Source: Pacificimonas sp963710205 (GTDB lineage: Bacteria; Pseudomonadota; Alphaproteobacteria; Sphingomonadales; Sphingomonadaceae). Taken from it: a DNA stretch of 64,000 bases. The notes under the pieces were generated by a model. The model saw nothing but the letters and a program-made list of their open reading frames with translations, did no database searches and was not told where the DNA came from. Position 1 is the stretch's first letter, and each line of letters opens with the position of its first letter. Where the stretch lies: positions 310,001-374,000 of the forward strand of contig CAVPZG010000006.1 in the NCBI GenBank assembly GCA_963710205.1. The letters run 5' to 3'. Of the stretch, positions 35,060-42,009 are shown piece after piece. The translations under genes and the position numbers were made by a program.

Positions 35060-35290
35060 ATGGCAGAAAATAACGACCGTTTCGGGCCGGGGGCGTATCT
35101 GACCCCGGAAGAAGCGAAAGAGTTCCACAAGATATTTGTGACGAGCTTCATCGCTTTCACCATCGTCGCGATCATCGCGCACGTACTCGTGTGGATGTGG
35201 CGGCCCTGGTTACCCGGCGTGAATGGGTACGCACAACTTAACGACGGCGTTCATCTCGCGATGACCACGCTGTCACCGCTAATGGGGTAA
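35060..35290 (+). CDS. pufB: Light-harvesting 1 beta subunit PufB
   Basis: 76 residues from ATG 35060, with GGAG about 9 bases upstream; the open frame continues upstream but not as PufB. EEAKEFHKIFVTSF gives His23, and the single membrane span ends at His41 followed by VWMWRPWLPG. The 18-residue His spacing and aromatic C-terminal motif are typical of LH1 beta, His41 binding bacteriochlorophyll a. The C-terminal tail after the motif is long for the family. Confidence 0.96.
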   Translation: MAENNDRFGPGAYLTPEEAKEFHKIFVTSFIAFTIVAIIAHVLVWMWRPWLPGVNGYAQLNDGVHLAMTTLSPLMG

Positions 35291-35302
35291 GGGAGACACA
35301 TC

Positions 35303-35485
35303 ATGTGGAGACTTTGGCTAATATTCGATCCGCGCAGGACCTTGGTTGCGCTTGCAATCTTCCTGTTCGTTCTGGCGCTTCTCATCCACTTCATCCTGTT
35401 GAGCACGAACCGCTTCAACTGGATCGAGGGACCAACGGCGCCGGCTGCGACGGCATCGGTCGCGCAGCCCGAACACCTCGCCTGA
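35303..35485 (+). CDS. pufA: Light-harvesting 1 alpha subunit PufA
   Basis: 60 residues. The start MWRLWLIFDPRRTLVAL, one membrane helix, the bacteriochlorophyll ligand His29 and Trp40 eleven residues on are all standard for LH1 alpha. It begins 12 bases after pufB with GGGAG upstream. An Ala/Pro-rich tail ends the protein. It is followed by the hairpin expected between pufA and pufL. Confidence 0.96.
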   Translation: MWRLWLIFDPRRTLVALAIFLFVLALLIHFILLSTNRFNWIEGPTAPAATASVAQPEHLA

Positions 35486-35514
35486 CCCTGCCCCATGCGG
35501 AGGTTGCGGGGCGA

Positions 35515-35543
35515 CAGCCCTGCGCCTCCCGACGGGAGGGCTG
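35515..35543 (+). other. pufA-pufL intercistronic hairpin
   Basis: CCTCCC (35525-35530) pairs with GGGAGG (35534-35539) over a 3-base loop, extended outward by CAGCCC / GGGCTG with a bulge. Such hairpins are known to protect the pufBA message from 3' decay and set the excess of LH1 over reaction centre. No T-run follows, so it is not a simple terminator. Confidence 0.7.
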
Positions 35544-35604
35544 ACGGGAAAATCCGCTGTCCCTGAAAACGGACTGCGGGGGATAGTGTCGAGAGGATCT
35601 GGCG

Positions 35605-36429
35605 ATGTCGCTGCTAAGCTTTGAACGAAAATACCGCGTAAGGGGTGGCACCCTGATCGGTGGCGATCTGTTCGATTTCTGGATCGGACCATTTTATGTC
35701 GGCTTCTTCGGAGTCGTCACGGCAATCTCCGCGATCCTCGGGACCGCTCTGATATTCTATGCCGCCTCTCAGGGGGACACCTGGAATCCCTGGCTGATCT
35801 CGATCAACCCGCCCGACCTCAGCTATGGTCTGTCGCTGGCACCGCTGAACGATGGCGGGTTCTGGCAGATCATCACCATTTGCGCGTCCATCGCCTTCAT
35901 TTCATGGGCGCTGCGGGAAGTCGAAATCTGCCGCAAGCTCGGCATGGGTTATCATGTGCCGATCGCGTTCGGCGTGGCGATCCTCGCCTATCTGACGCTC
36001 GTCGTTTTCCGTCCCGTCCTGATGGGCGCCTGGGGACATGCGTTCCCATACGGAATTTTCAGTCACCTCGACTGGGTGTCGAACACCGGCTACAAATATG
36101 TAAACTTCCATTACAATCCGGCGCACATGATCGCCGTGTCGTTCTTCTTCGTGACGACGTTCGCGCTCGCGCTGCACGGCGCGCTCATTCTGTCCGCGGT
36201 GAACCCGAAAAAGGGCGAGGCCGTGAAGACGCCCGAATATGAGGACACGTTCTTCCGCGATTTCATCGGCTATTCCGTCGGCACGATCGGCATCCACAGG
36301 CTTGGCCTGTTCCTGGCGCTCAGCGCCGGGTTCTGGAGCGCGGTCTGCATCATCATCGCCGGACCACTTTGGGCAGAGGGCTGGCCCGAATGGTGGGAAT
36401 GGTGGCGCAACATGCCAATCTGGTCTTGA
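35605..36429 (+). CDS. pufL: Reaction centre L subunit PufL
   Basis: 274 residues with five membrane helices. Chlorophyll, iron and quinone ligands are in place: the special-pair His in NPAHM, accessory His in IFSHLDW, and iron-ligand histidines in LALHGAL and IGIHRLGLFLA. FFF in NPAHMIAVSFFF supplies the aromatic at the L181 position. GAGAGGA lies about 6 bases before ATG 35605. It follows a 119-base gap after pufA. Confidence 0.98.
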   Translation: MSLLSFERKYRVRGGTLIGGDLFDFWIGPFYVGFFGVVTAISAILGTALIFYAASQGDTWNPWLISINPPDLSYGLSLAPLNDGGFWQIITICASIAFISWALREVEICRKLGMGYHVPIAFGVAILAYLTLVVFRPVLMGAWGHAFPYGIFSHLDWVSNTGYKYVNFHYNPAHMIAVSFFFVTTFALALHGALILSAVNPKKGEAVKTPEYEDTFFRDFIGYSVGTIGIHRLGLFLALSAGFWSAVCIIIAGPLWAEGWPEWWEWWRNMPIWS

Positions 36430-36443
36430 ACAGGAGGTAGGAA

Positions 36444-37373
36444 ATGGCACGCTATCAGAACATCTTCACGCAGGTGCAGCTGGTCCACGCTCCTGAAATG
36501 GGCGTGCCGCTACGCCCGGGCGAACCGAACGAGCGCACGCGCGGCACCGGCTTCAGCTACTGGATGGGCAAGTTCGGCCAGGCGCAGATCGGCCCTCTCT
36601 ACCTCGGCTGGCTGGGCATCGCCTCGCTGTTCTTCGGCTTCCTGGCGATCGAGATCATCGGCCTCAACATGATGGCATCGGTCAACTGGGACCCGATCGA
36701 GTTCGTGCGCCAGTTCTTCTGGCTCGGCCTGTCACCCCCTGGGGAGGAATATGGCTTCTCGCCCTTCGTTCCCCTGGCAGAGGGCGGCTGGTGGATCCTG
36801 GCGGGCTTCTTCCTGACGCTCTCCATCCTGCTCTGGTGGGTCCGCACCTATCGGCGCGCCCGCGCGCTCGGCATGGGCACGCACGTATCCTGGGCGTTCC
36901 TCAGCGCCATCTGGCTTTACCTGGTGCTGGGCTTCATCCGCCCGTTCTTCATGGGCCAGTGGTCTGAGGCCGTGCCCTTCGGCATCTTCCCGCACCTTGA
37001 ATGGACGAACAATCTGTCGCTCCTTTACGGCAACCTGTTCTACAACCCCTTCCACGCGCTCTCGATCGTCTTCCTTTACGGGTCGGCGCTGCTGTTCGCG
37101 ATGCACGGGGCGACGATCCTCGCCGTTGGCCGCTATGGCGGAGAGCGCGAGCTTGAACAGATCACCGACCGCGGCACGGCGTCCGAGCGCGCCGCGCTGT
37201 TCTGGCGCTGGACCATGGGCTTCAACGCCACGATGGAATCCATTCACCGCTGGGCCTGGTGGTTTGCGGTTCTCTGCACCTTCACGGGCGGGATCGGGAT
37301 CCTTCTCACGGGCACGGTCGTTGACAACTGGTATCTATGGGCGATCGAACATGGTTACGCGCCCGGTTATTGA
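36444..37373 (+). CDS. pufM: Reaction centre M subunit PufM
   Basis: 309 residues, five helices. Ligand residues are all present: special-pair His in NPFHALSIVFLYGSAL with the M210-type Tyr eight residues on, iron histidines in FAMHGAT and ESIHRWAWW, and the iron-binding Glu in YGGERELEQI. A consensus AGGAGG precedes the ATG. No cytochrome subunit pufC follows; a short lipoprotein gene occupies its place. Confidence 0.98.
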   Translation: MARYQNIFTQVQLVHAPEMGVPLRPGEPNERTRGTGFSYWMGKFGQAQIGPLYLGWLGIASLFFGFLAIEIIGLNMMASVNWDPIEFVRQFFWLGLSPPGEEYGFSPFVPLAEGGWWILAGFFLTLSILLWWVRTYRRARALGMGTHVSWAFLSAIWLYLVLGFIRPFFMGQWSEAVPFGIFPHLEWTNNLSLLYGNLFYNPFHALSIVFLYGSALLFAMHGATILAVGRYGGERELEQITDRGTASERAALFWRWTMGFNATMESIHRWAWWFAVLCTFTGGIGILLTGTVVDNWYLWAIEHGYAPGY

Positions 37374-37420
37374 CCGGGACTCGTAACCGGCTCACGTCGC
37401 TCTCACCGAAAGGATTATTC

Positions 37421-37714
37421 ATGTCCGTAAAATCAATCGCAAGGTTCTGCTGCGTTCCCGTCGCCGCGCTCGCCATCGCCGCCTGTGGCGGAAACCCGGA
37501 GGCGGTGGTCGCCGAGGATGAGGGCGCGGATGACATGGCGCTGGCGGAGGACGCAAGTGACGGGACGGTGGCCGACGAGATGGATTCAGGGGCGCCGGAA
37601 ATCCAGCAGGGCGGCGGCATGGCGGTCGGTGCCGCGGACAATCCCAACGAACCCGTCATTCCCGACGATGTTGGCGCCGATGACACCGATCCGGCCGAAG
37701 TGCTGCCGGAATAG
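37421..37714 (+). CDS. Acidic lipoprotein of the puf operon (unknown)
   Basis: 97 residues from ATG 37421, with AAAGGA 6 bases upstream. The signal sequence ends in lipobox AIAAC with lipidation at Cys22. After the Cys there is no Lys, Arg or His and about 22 Asp/Glu, so the mature protein is a flexible polyacidic tail tethered to the membrane. It sits 47 bases after pufM, where pufC would be. No haem motif is present. A docking role for a basic electron donor is a possibility, not shown. Confidence 0.75.
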   Translation: MSVKSIARFCCVPVAALAIAACGGNPEAVVAEDEGADDMALAEDASDGTVADEMDSGAPEIQQGGGMAVGAADNPNEPVIPDDVGADDTDPAEVLPE

Positions 37715-37742
37715 CCGAGGAGGGCCCGTTCAGCCTCGGCTT
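37714..37742. terminator. Candidate terminator at the end of the puf operon
   Basis: GCCGAGG (37714-37720) pairs with CCTCGGC (37734-37740) across a 13-base loop, followed by TT. It lies between convergent genes, overlapping the last base of the lipoprotein ORF and the end of the minus-strand ORF, so it could stop transcription from either side. The U-tract is short. Confidence 0.5.
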
Positions 37743-37999
37743 CCCCTGCGCGCTGACCGCCTGCGCCGGTGCAGATCGTAAAGATGCACGGGAAAGGCAG
37801 CGGCCAGCGGCAGGGCGATAAAGGGCCAGGACATTGCCGTCAGTGCCGCCCGCAGCGCGAGCATCATAAGCACTGCCGGTAGAAGCATGCCCGATATCTC
37901 CGCCCATGCATGTCCGCCGCGCTTCAGCCAGATGGCTTCGATCGCCAGCACGGCGAGCACGACATCGACCGCATGACCGCTTGAGAAGAACCGGTCCAC
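37730..37999 (-). CDS. Small membrane protein downstream of tspO (unknown)
   Basis: 89 residues from GTG 37997-37999, 10 bases after the tspO stop. Two or three hydrophobic stretches (VDVVLAVLAIEAIWL, MLLPAVLMMLALRAALTAM, WPFIALPLAAAFPVHLYDL) are followed by an Arg-rich C-terminus. No family is recognised. It is the last gene of the bchG-pucC-bchP-tspO operon. The absence of an ATG and of a good ribosome binding site lowers certainty, but the composition is that of a real membrane protein. Confidence 0.6.
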   Translation of the reverse strand: MDRFFSSGHAVDVVLAVLAIEAIWLKRGGHAWAEISGMLLPAVLMMLALRAALTAMSWPFIALPLAAAFPVHLYDLHRRRRSARRGSRG

Positions 38000-38009
38000 C
38001 AGCGACCGA

Positions 38010-38492
38010 TCAGGCGAAGGGGCCGTTCAGCACCACGACCTGATAATTGAGCACGCCCGCGATGGTCACCCAGATCAGATAGGGCAGCAGCAGCACCGAT
38101 GACCATTTCGAAAACCGCCCGCAAAACCAGATCAGCACCGCGATGGACAGCCACAGGGCAACCAGCTCGATCAGCGCGAAGTCGGGCCGCTGCAGGCGAA
38201 AGAAAACAAAGCTCCACAGCAGGTTCAGAAAGCCGTTCAGCGCGAACATGCCGAGCATGATTTCGGAATCGCGCCGCGTCGGCGCCTTTTCCCAGCCCAG
38301 TACGCCGGCAATGGCGATCAACGCGAAAATTGTCGTCCATATGATGCCGAACATATATCCCGGCGGCGCCCAGTCCGGTTGCCGCAGGCTGTAATACCAG
38401 GTGTCGAGAACAGTGATGGTGCCGCCCATGACAGCCGTCATCAGGGCGAGGCCTGCGGCGATAATTATGGGCAGAATGGCAGCGCGGCTCAT
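38010..38492 (-). CDS. tspO: TspO/MBR family tryptophan-rich sensory protein
   Basis: 160 residues from ATG 38490-38492, overlapping the bchP stop. Five membrane helices with the TspO pattern: YYSLRQPDWAPPGYMFGIIWT and LNLLWSFVFFRLQRPDFALIE. In Rhodobacter TspO is an outer-membrane protein that modulates porphyrin export and photosynthesis gene expression. Its place in the PGC supports a tetrapyrrole role here. The open frame extends upstream inside bchP but is not TspO-like. Confidence 0.93.
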   Translation of the reverse strand: MSRAAILPIIIAAGLALMTAVMGGTITVLDTWYYSLRQPDWAPPGYMFGIIWTTIFALIAIAGVLGWEKAPTRRDSEIMLGMFALNGFLNLLWSFVFFRLQRPDFALIELVALWLSIAVLIWFCGRFSKWSSVLLLPYLIWVTIAGVLNYQVVVLNGPFA

Positions 38493-39691
38493 CCGTTGAC
38501 AGGCTTCAATCCGAACAAGTGGCCAAGATCCTTGAAAAACACCTTCAAATGGGCCTTTTTCTCCCGTTTGACGAGTTCCTTGTTCATATAGGCTTCCCAG
38601 GTCAAGCGCTGAACATCCGGGTCGGCACACATCTTCACAAAGCGTTCCCGGCGCTTGTCGTTCCGGTACCAGAAATACTGCATGATGCCCAAGATCCAGA
38701 ACACACGACCATGCGCCTTCATGAACGCCTTGCGCGCCCCTTTCAGCGCGTTCGCGTTGCCGGTCGAAAGGAACAAACCGGCCGCGTCGGCGCTCATGCG
38801 CCCGCACGTCATCGCATAGTAGATGCCTTCTCCCGATGACGGCGCAACAACGCCGGCCGCATCGCCCGTAACCAGGATATTGCGACCATTGTCCCAGCGT
38901 TTCAGGGGTTTCAGCGGGATGGGGGCGCCTTCCTTGCGTACCGTTTCCCAGTGCGTCAGGCCCGTCTGCTCGCGCATCTGCCGTGTGGCCTCGCGCAGGG
39001 GAAAGCCCTTGTCCGCGCTTCCAAGGCCGATGCTCGCGGTCTCGCCGTGCGGAAAGATCCAGGCATAGAAATCGGGCGACAGATGGCCCTGGTAGTAGAC
39101 GTCGCAGCGCGTGGGGTCATAATCCTCCTCGATCCTCTCGGGAACCTTGACGATCTCGTGATAGGCGAACACGCATTTGACCCGGTCGCCTTTTGGAATG
39201 CACTGCTTCGCGACCTGGGATCGGGCACCGTCCGCACCGATGACGCAGCGTGCGGAAACGCGGCGGACATCCCCGCCGCGGCCGCTCCGAAAGGATATGG
39301 TGGCAATACCGTTTTCGCCCTCGTCGACGGATTCGCACCGCCCTTTCACCCAGTCGGCACCCGCCGTCCTGGCGCGCACACGAAGCCATTCATCGAAAAC
39401 CTCGCGGTCGACCATTCCGACATAGCCATCGCCCACGGGCATGTTCACCTTGCGGTTGGACGGCGCGATGATGCGGGCCGACTTGACGCGGGCGACCAGC
39501 AGGGAATCGGGAATGTCGAAATCCTTCATCAGGCGCGGCGGCACGGCGCCGCCACAGGGTTTTATCCGGCCGGCCCTGTCCAGCAGCATGACCCTGTGGC
39601 CCTGCCGCGCCAGGTCGTGCGCGGCCGTGGCTCCCGACGGTCCGCCGCCGACGACAACGACATCATAGTCGGCTTTCGTTCCCATGCTCAT
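38489..39691 (-). CDS. bchP: Geranylgeranyl reductase BchP
   Basis: 400 residues from ATG 39689-39691 (MSMGTKADYDVVVVGGGPSGATAAHDLA), an FAD-dependent reductase. The second dinucleotide region NILVTGDAAGVVAPSSGEGIYYAM and FYAWIFPHGETASIGLGS are typical of BchP/ChlP. It reduces the geranylgeranyl tail of bacteriochlorophyll to phytyl. Overlaps tspO and the PucC-like gene by ATGA on either side. Confidence 0.95.
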   Translation of the reverse strand: MSMGTKADYDVVVVGGGPSGATAAHDLARQGHRVMLLDRAGRIKPCGGAVPPRLMKDFDIPDSLLVARVKSARIIAPSNRKVNMPVGDGYVGMVDREVFDEWLRVRARTAGADWVKGRCESVDEGENGIATISFRSGRGGDVRRVSARCVIGADGARSQVAKQCIPKGDRVKCVFAYHEIVKVPERIEEDYDPTRCDVYYQGHLSPDFYAWIFPHGETASIGLGSADKGFPLREATRQMREQTGLTHWETVRKEGAPIPLKPLKRWDNGRNILVTGDAAGVVAPSSGEGIYYAMTCGRMSADAAGLFLSTGNANALKGARKAFMKAHGRVFWILGIMQYFWYRNDKRRERFVKMCADPDVQRLTWEAYMNKELVKREKKAHLKVFFKDLGHLFGLKPVNG

Positions 39692-41025
39692 GACGTCACC
39701 GCCTTTCCATGTTCTGGCGCCCGTACAAGACGGGTGCCGGTTGCAACCATGGCCGCGGCGACGAAGAACGCGGCCTCGACCAGGAAAACGATCTGAAAGG
39801 CGCCGGCGGTTTCGCCGGTCAGGGCGCGCAGCCAGTCGACAAGGACCGCGCCGGTCAGCCCGCCAAGGCCAAAGGCGATCGCCTGCGCCGCCCCCCATAC
39901 GCCCATACGCGCGCCTTCGCTGGTGCCTTTGCCTTCGCTGGCCAGACCGAGCATCGCGCCCACGGCGGCTACGGCGAAGACGCCATTTGCGAAACCCAGA
40001 CCGAAAACATTGGCCCGGATTGGCCAGGCGGTCCCGGAAATGGCGGCCACCGACAACCCGGCCAGCATCGCCGCGGAGCCGAAGCAGCCCGCCACGATCC
40101 ATAGTTTCGGATTGGGGCCGAAGCGTTTGGCATAGAGGCTTCCGCCAAGACCCGCGAAGATCATGCCAAGAAGAACGCCGCCATGCTGGATGCTGGCAAG
40201 CTGGGTTGACTGACCCGGCGTCATTTCGAACAGGAAACCGGCGAACGGCTCCAGGATCAGATCCTGCATCGAATAGGCGAGCATCGAAATGAACACGAAA
40301 TAGGTGAAATGACGCGCCTGACGTTCCTGCCAGATGCCGCGCAGCGTATCGGCGAATGCCGCCTTCGGGGCGTCATTGTCGGGGCAGGTGATTTCCGCCG
40401 TGTTCCGCTCCACATTGCGCAGCGCCAGCATCGCGATGCTGAATGCGGCCAGGATCACCAGGCTTGACACGATCGCCAGGCGCGCGGCGCTGAAGGGGTC
40501 CAGAAACGCGCCCGCGAAACCGGCGGCGATGACGATACCGGCAACCATCATCGTCCAGCAGATCGCCGCGGCTGCGGGTTTGCGCTCGGGCGACGTGCGC
40601 GACGCCAGCAGCGCGAGCAGTGTCGTTCCGGACATGCCCACGCCAAAGCCGATCAGGGTGAAGGCGGCGATGGCCAGAACGATGCCCAGCAGGCCGGAGC
40701 CGGCCAGCGTGACCGTCACGTCGACGGCCAGCAGCGTGCCGATCGCAAGGACGCCCAGCCCGCCGACGATCCACACGGTGCGGCTCTTCGACTGGTCGGA
40801 TCTGTGCCCCCAAAGCGGCCGCGACAGCTGCACGGCATAGTGCCACCCGACCAGCGCTGCCGGGATGGCCGCGGCCAGCGAATATTCCACGACCATGACG
40901 CGGTTGAGAAGGGAGGTTGCCAGCATGACCATGGCACCGATTGCCGCCTGAACTGTGCCCAGCCGGACGATGCCGAACCAGCCCAGCCCTGTGTCCCCGG
41001 CGGATCGACCGTCGATGATGTTCAT
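39688..41025 (-). CDS. PucC-like BCD-family MFS protein
   Basis: 445 residues from ATG 41023-41025, with GGGAGGA upstream; the ATG overlaps the bchG stop. About 12 membrane helices with the bacteriochlorophyll-delivery signature GTVQAAIGAMVMLATSLLNRVMVVEYSLAAAIPAALVG (quoted only in part as LLNRVMVVEY) and SMQDLILEPFAGFLF. It is related to LhaA at 53117. Genes at this site between bchP and bchG are thought to help pigment delivery or LH assembly. No pucBA genes are in the window. Confidence 0.9.
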   Translation of the reverse strand: MNIIDGRSAGDTGLGWFGIVRLGTVQAAIGAMVMLATSLLNRVMVVEYSLAAAIPAALVGWHYAVQLSRPLWGHRSDQSKSRTVWIVGGLGVLAIGTLLAVDVTVTLAGSGLLGIVLAIAAFTLIGFGVGMSGTTLLALLASRTSPERKPAAAAICWTMMVAGIVIAAGFAGAFLDPFSAARLAIVSSLVILAAFSIAMLALRNVERNTAEITCPDNDAPKAAFADTLRGIWQERQARHFTYFVFISMLAYSMQDLILEPFAGFLFEMTPGQSTQLASIQHGGVLLGMIFAGLGGSLYAKRFGPNPKLWIVAGCFGSAAMLAGLSVAAISGTAWPIRANVFGLGFANGVFAVAAVGAMLGLASEGKGTSEGARMGVWGAAQAIAFGLGGLTGAVLVDWLRALTGETAGAFQIVFLVEAAFFVAAAMVATGTRLVRAPEHGKAVTS

Positions 41026-41925
41026 AGATATCCTCCCAGTCCGAGCGCGGCAGCGAGCATGCCGAACACATAAAGCGAAACCCCGGTGGCATTGTACCAG
41101 GGCGCGAATTTGCACGGGTCGCGCAACAGGCGGGTCATCAGGCCCAGCTGCACGATCAGGAACAGGGCAACGACCGTCGCCGGGAACCGGTAGCCCTCTG
41201 AAAACAGCAGCGTGACAACCGCCACCTGCGGCAGCGCCATCACGGCGCAGGCCATCAATGCGGCGTTGCGCTCGCCCAGGATGACGGGCAGCGAACGCAG
41301 GCCTGTCGCGCGGTCACCGACCACGGCCTTGAAATCGTTCAGGGTCATGATCCCCCATGCGCCGACGCTGTACAGCAGCAGGATGACGACGATATTCTGC
41401 GGGGGCAGGGCACCGATCATCACGCTCGCGCCGGTAAACCAGGACAGGCCCTCATAGCTTAGCGCGCAGGCGGCCGGCCCCAGCCAGCCATCGCGCTTCA
41501 GCCGGAATGGCGGCGCGCTATAGGCCCAGCCGAGGAACAGGGCGACACAGGTCGCCGCGAACACCCATAGTGCCAAGCGCAGCGCCAACGAGCAGGGACA
41601 GCGCCGCGCCGATGACGGCAATGCGGACGGGCCAGCGTCCGGCGACGCGTCCGGACGGGATGGGGCGGCCGGGTTCATTGATGGCGTCCACATGACGGTC
41701 GCACCAGTCGTTGATGACCTGGCTCGTGCCGCAGACGGCCGGGCCGGTCAGCAGCATTCCGGCGACCAGAAACAGCCAGTTGTCCAGGATCGACACGCCG
41801 GACGACACCACGCCGCAGACAAACGCCCACATGGGCGGAAACCACGTCACCGGCTTCATCAATTCAAGAACGTCCCGCGCCGCGGGGGCACGCGATTTGG
41901 ATGCCGAAATTGCCGACTCTGCCAT
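41022..41925 (-). pseudogene. bchG: Bacteriochlorophyll synthase BchG, reading frame broken by a one-base shift
   Basis: BchG is a UbiA-type prenyltransferase that esterifies bacteriochlorophyllide with geranylgeranyl-PP. Here its parts lie in two frames. The first runs from ATG 41923-41925 (LMKPVTWFPPMWAFVCG, NDWCDRHVDAINEPGRPIPSG with the Asp-rich prenyl-PP motif) to the run AALG. The second continues from WVFAATCVALFLGWAYSAPPFRLKRDGW to the stop at 41022. Removing one base near 41568 joins them as AALG-T-WVF, the expected family sequence. No in-frame stop falls at the joint, and no homopolymer longer than three bases is present. A sequencing error, a real mutation or a +1 recoding site would all explain it. 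The rest of the operon looks intact. Confidence 0.88.
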
Positions 41926-41954
41926 GTCGCGACGCTATGCCTGGTCGCGGGAAG

Positions 41955-41972
41955 TGTCAATTCAATTGGACA
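41955..41972. promoter_or_regulatory. PpsR/CrtJ binding site upstream of bchG
   Basis: TGTCAATTCAATTGGACA fits TGT-N12-ACA exactly, 30 bases before the bchG start. Seven bases away lies another TGTCC half-site (from 41980) forming GGACA-N7-TGTCC. It implies a promoter between ppsR and bchG, so the bchG-pucC-bchP-tspO genes can be repressed separately from ppsR. Confidence 0.82.
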
Positions 41973-42009
41973 CTCGAATTGTCCAATTTCTACACTTCAT
42001 CTTTTGGGC

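Noticed and set aside
41518..41925. Treating the N-terminal bchG frame as a separate short gene
   Set aside because: It ends in 19 residues unrelated to any prenyltransferase, and the missing continuation is intact in the next frame, so it is one broken gene.
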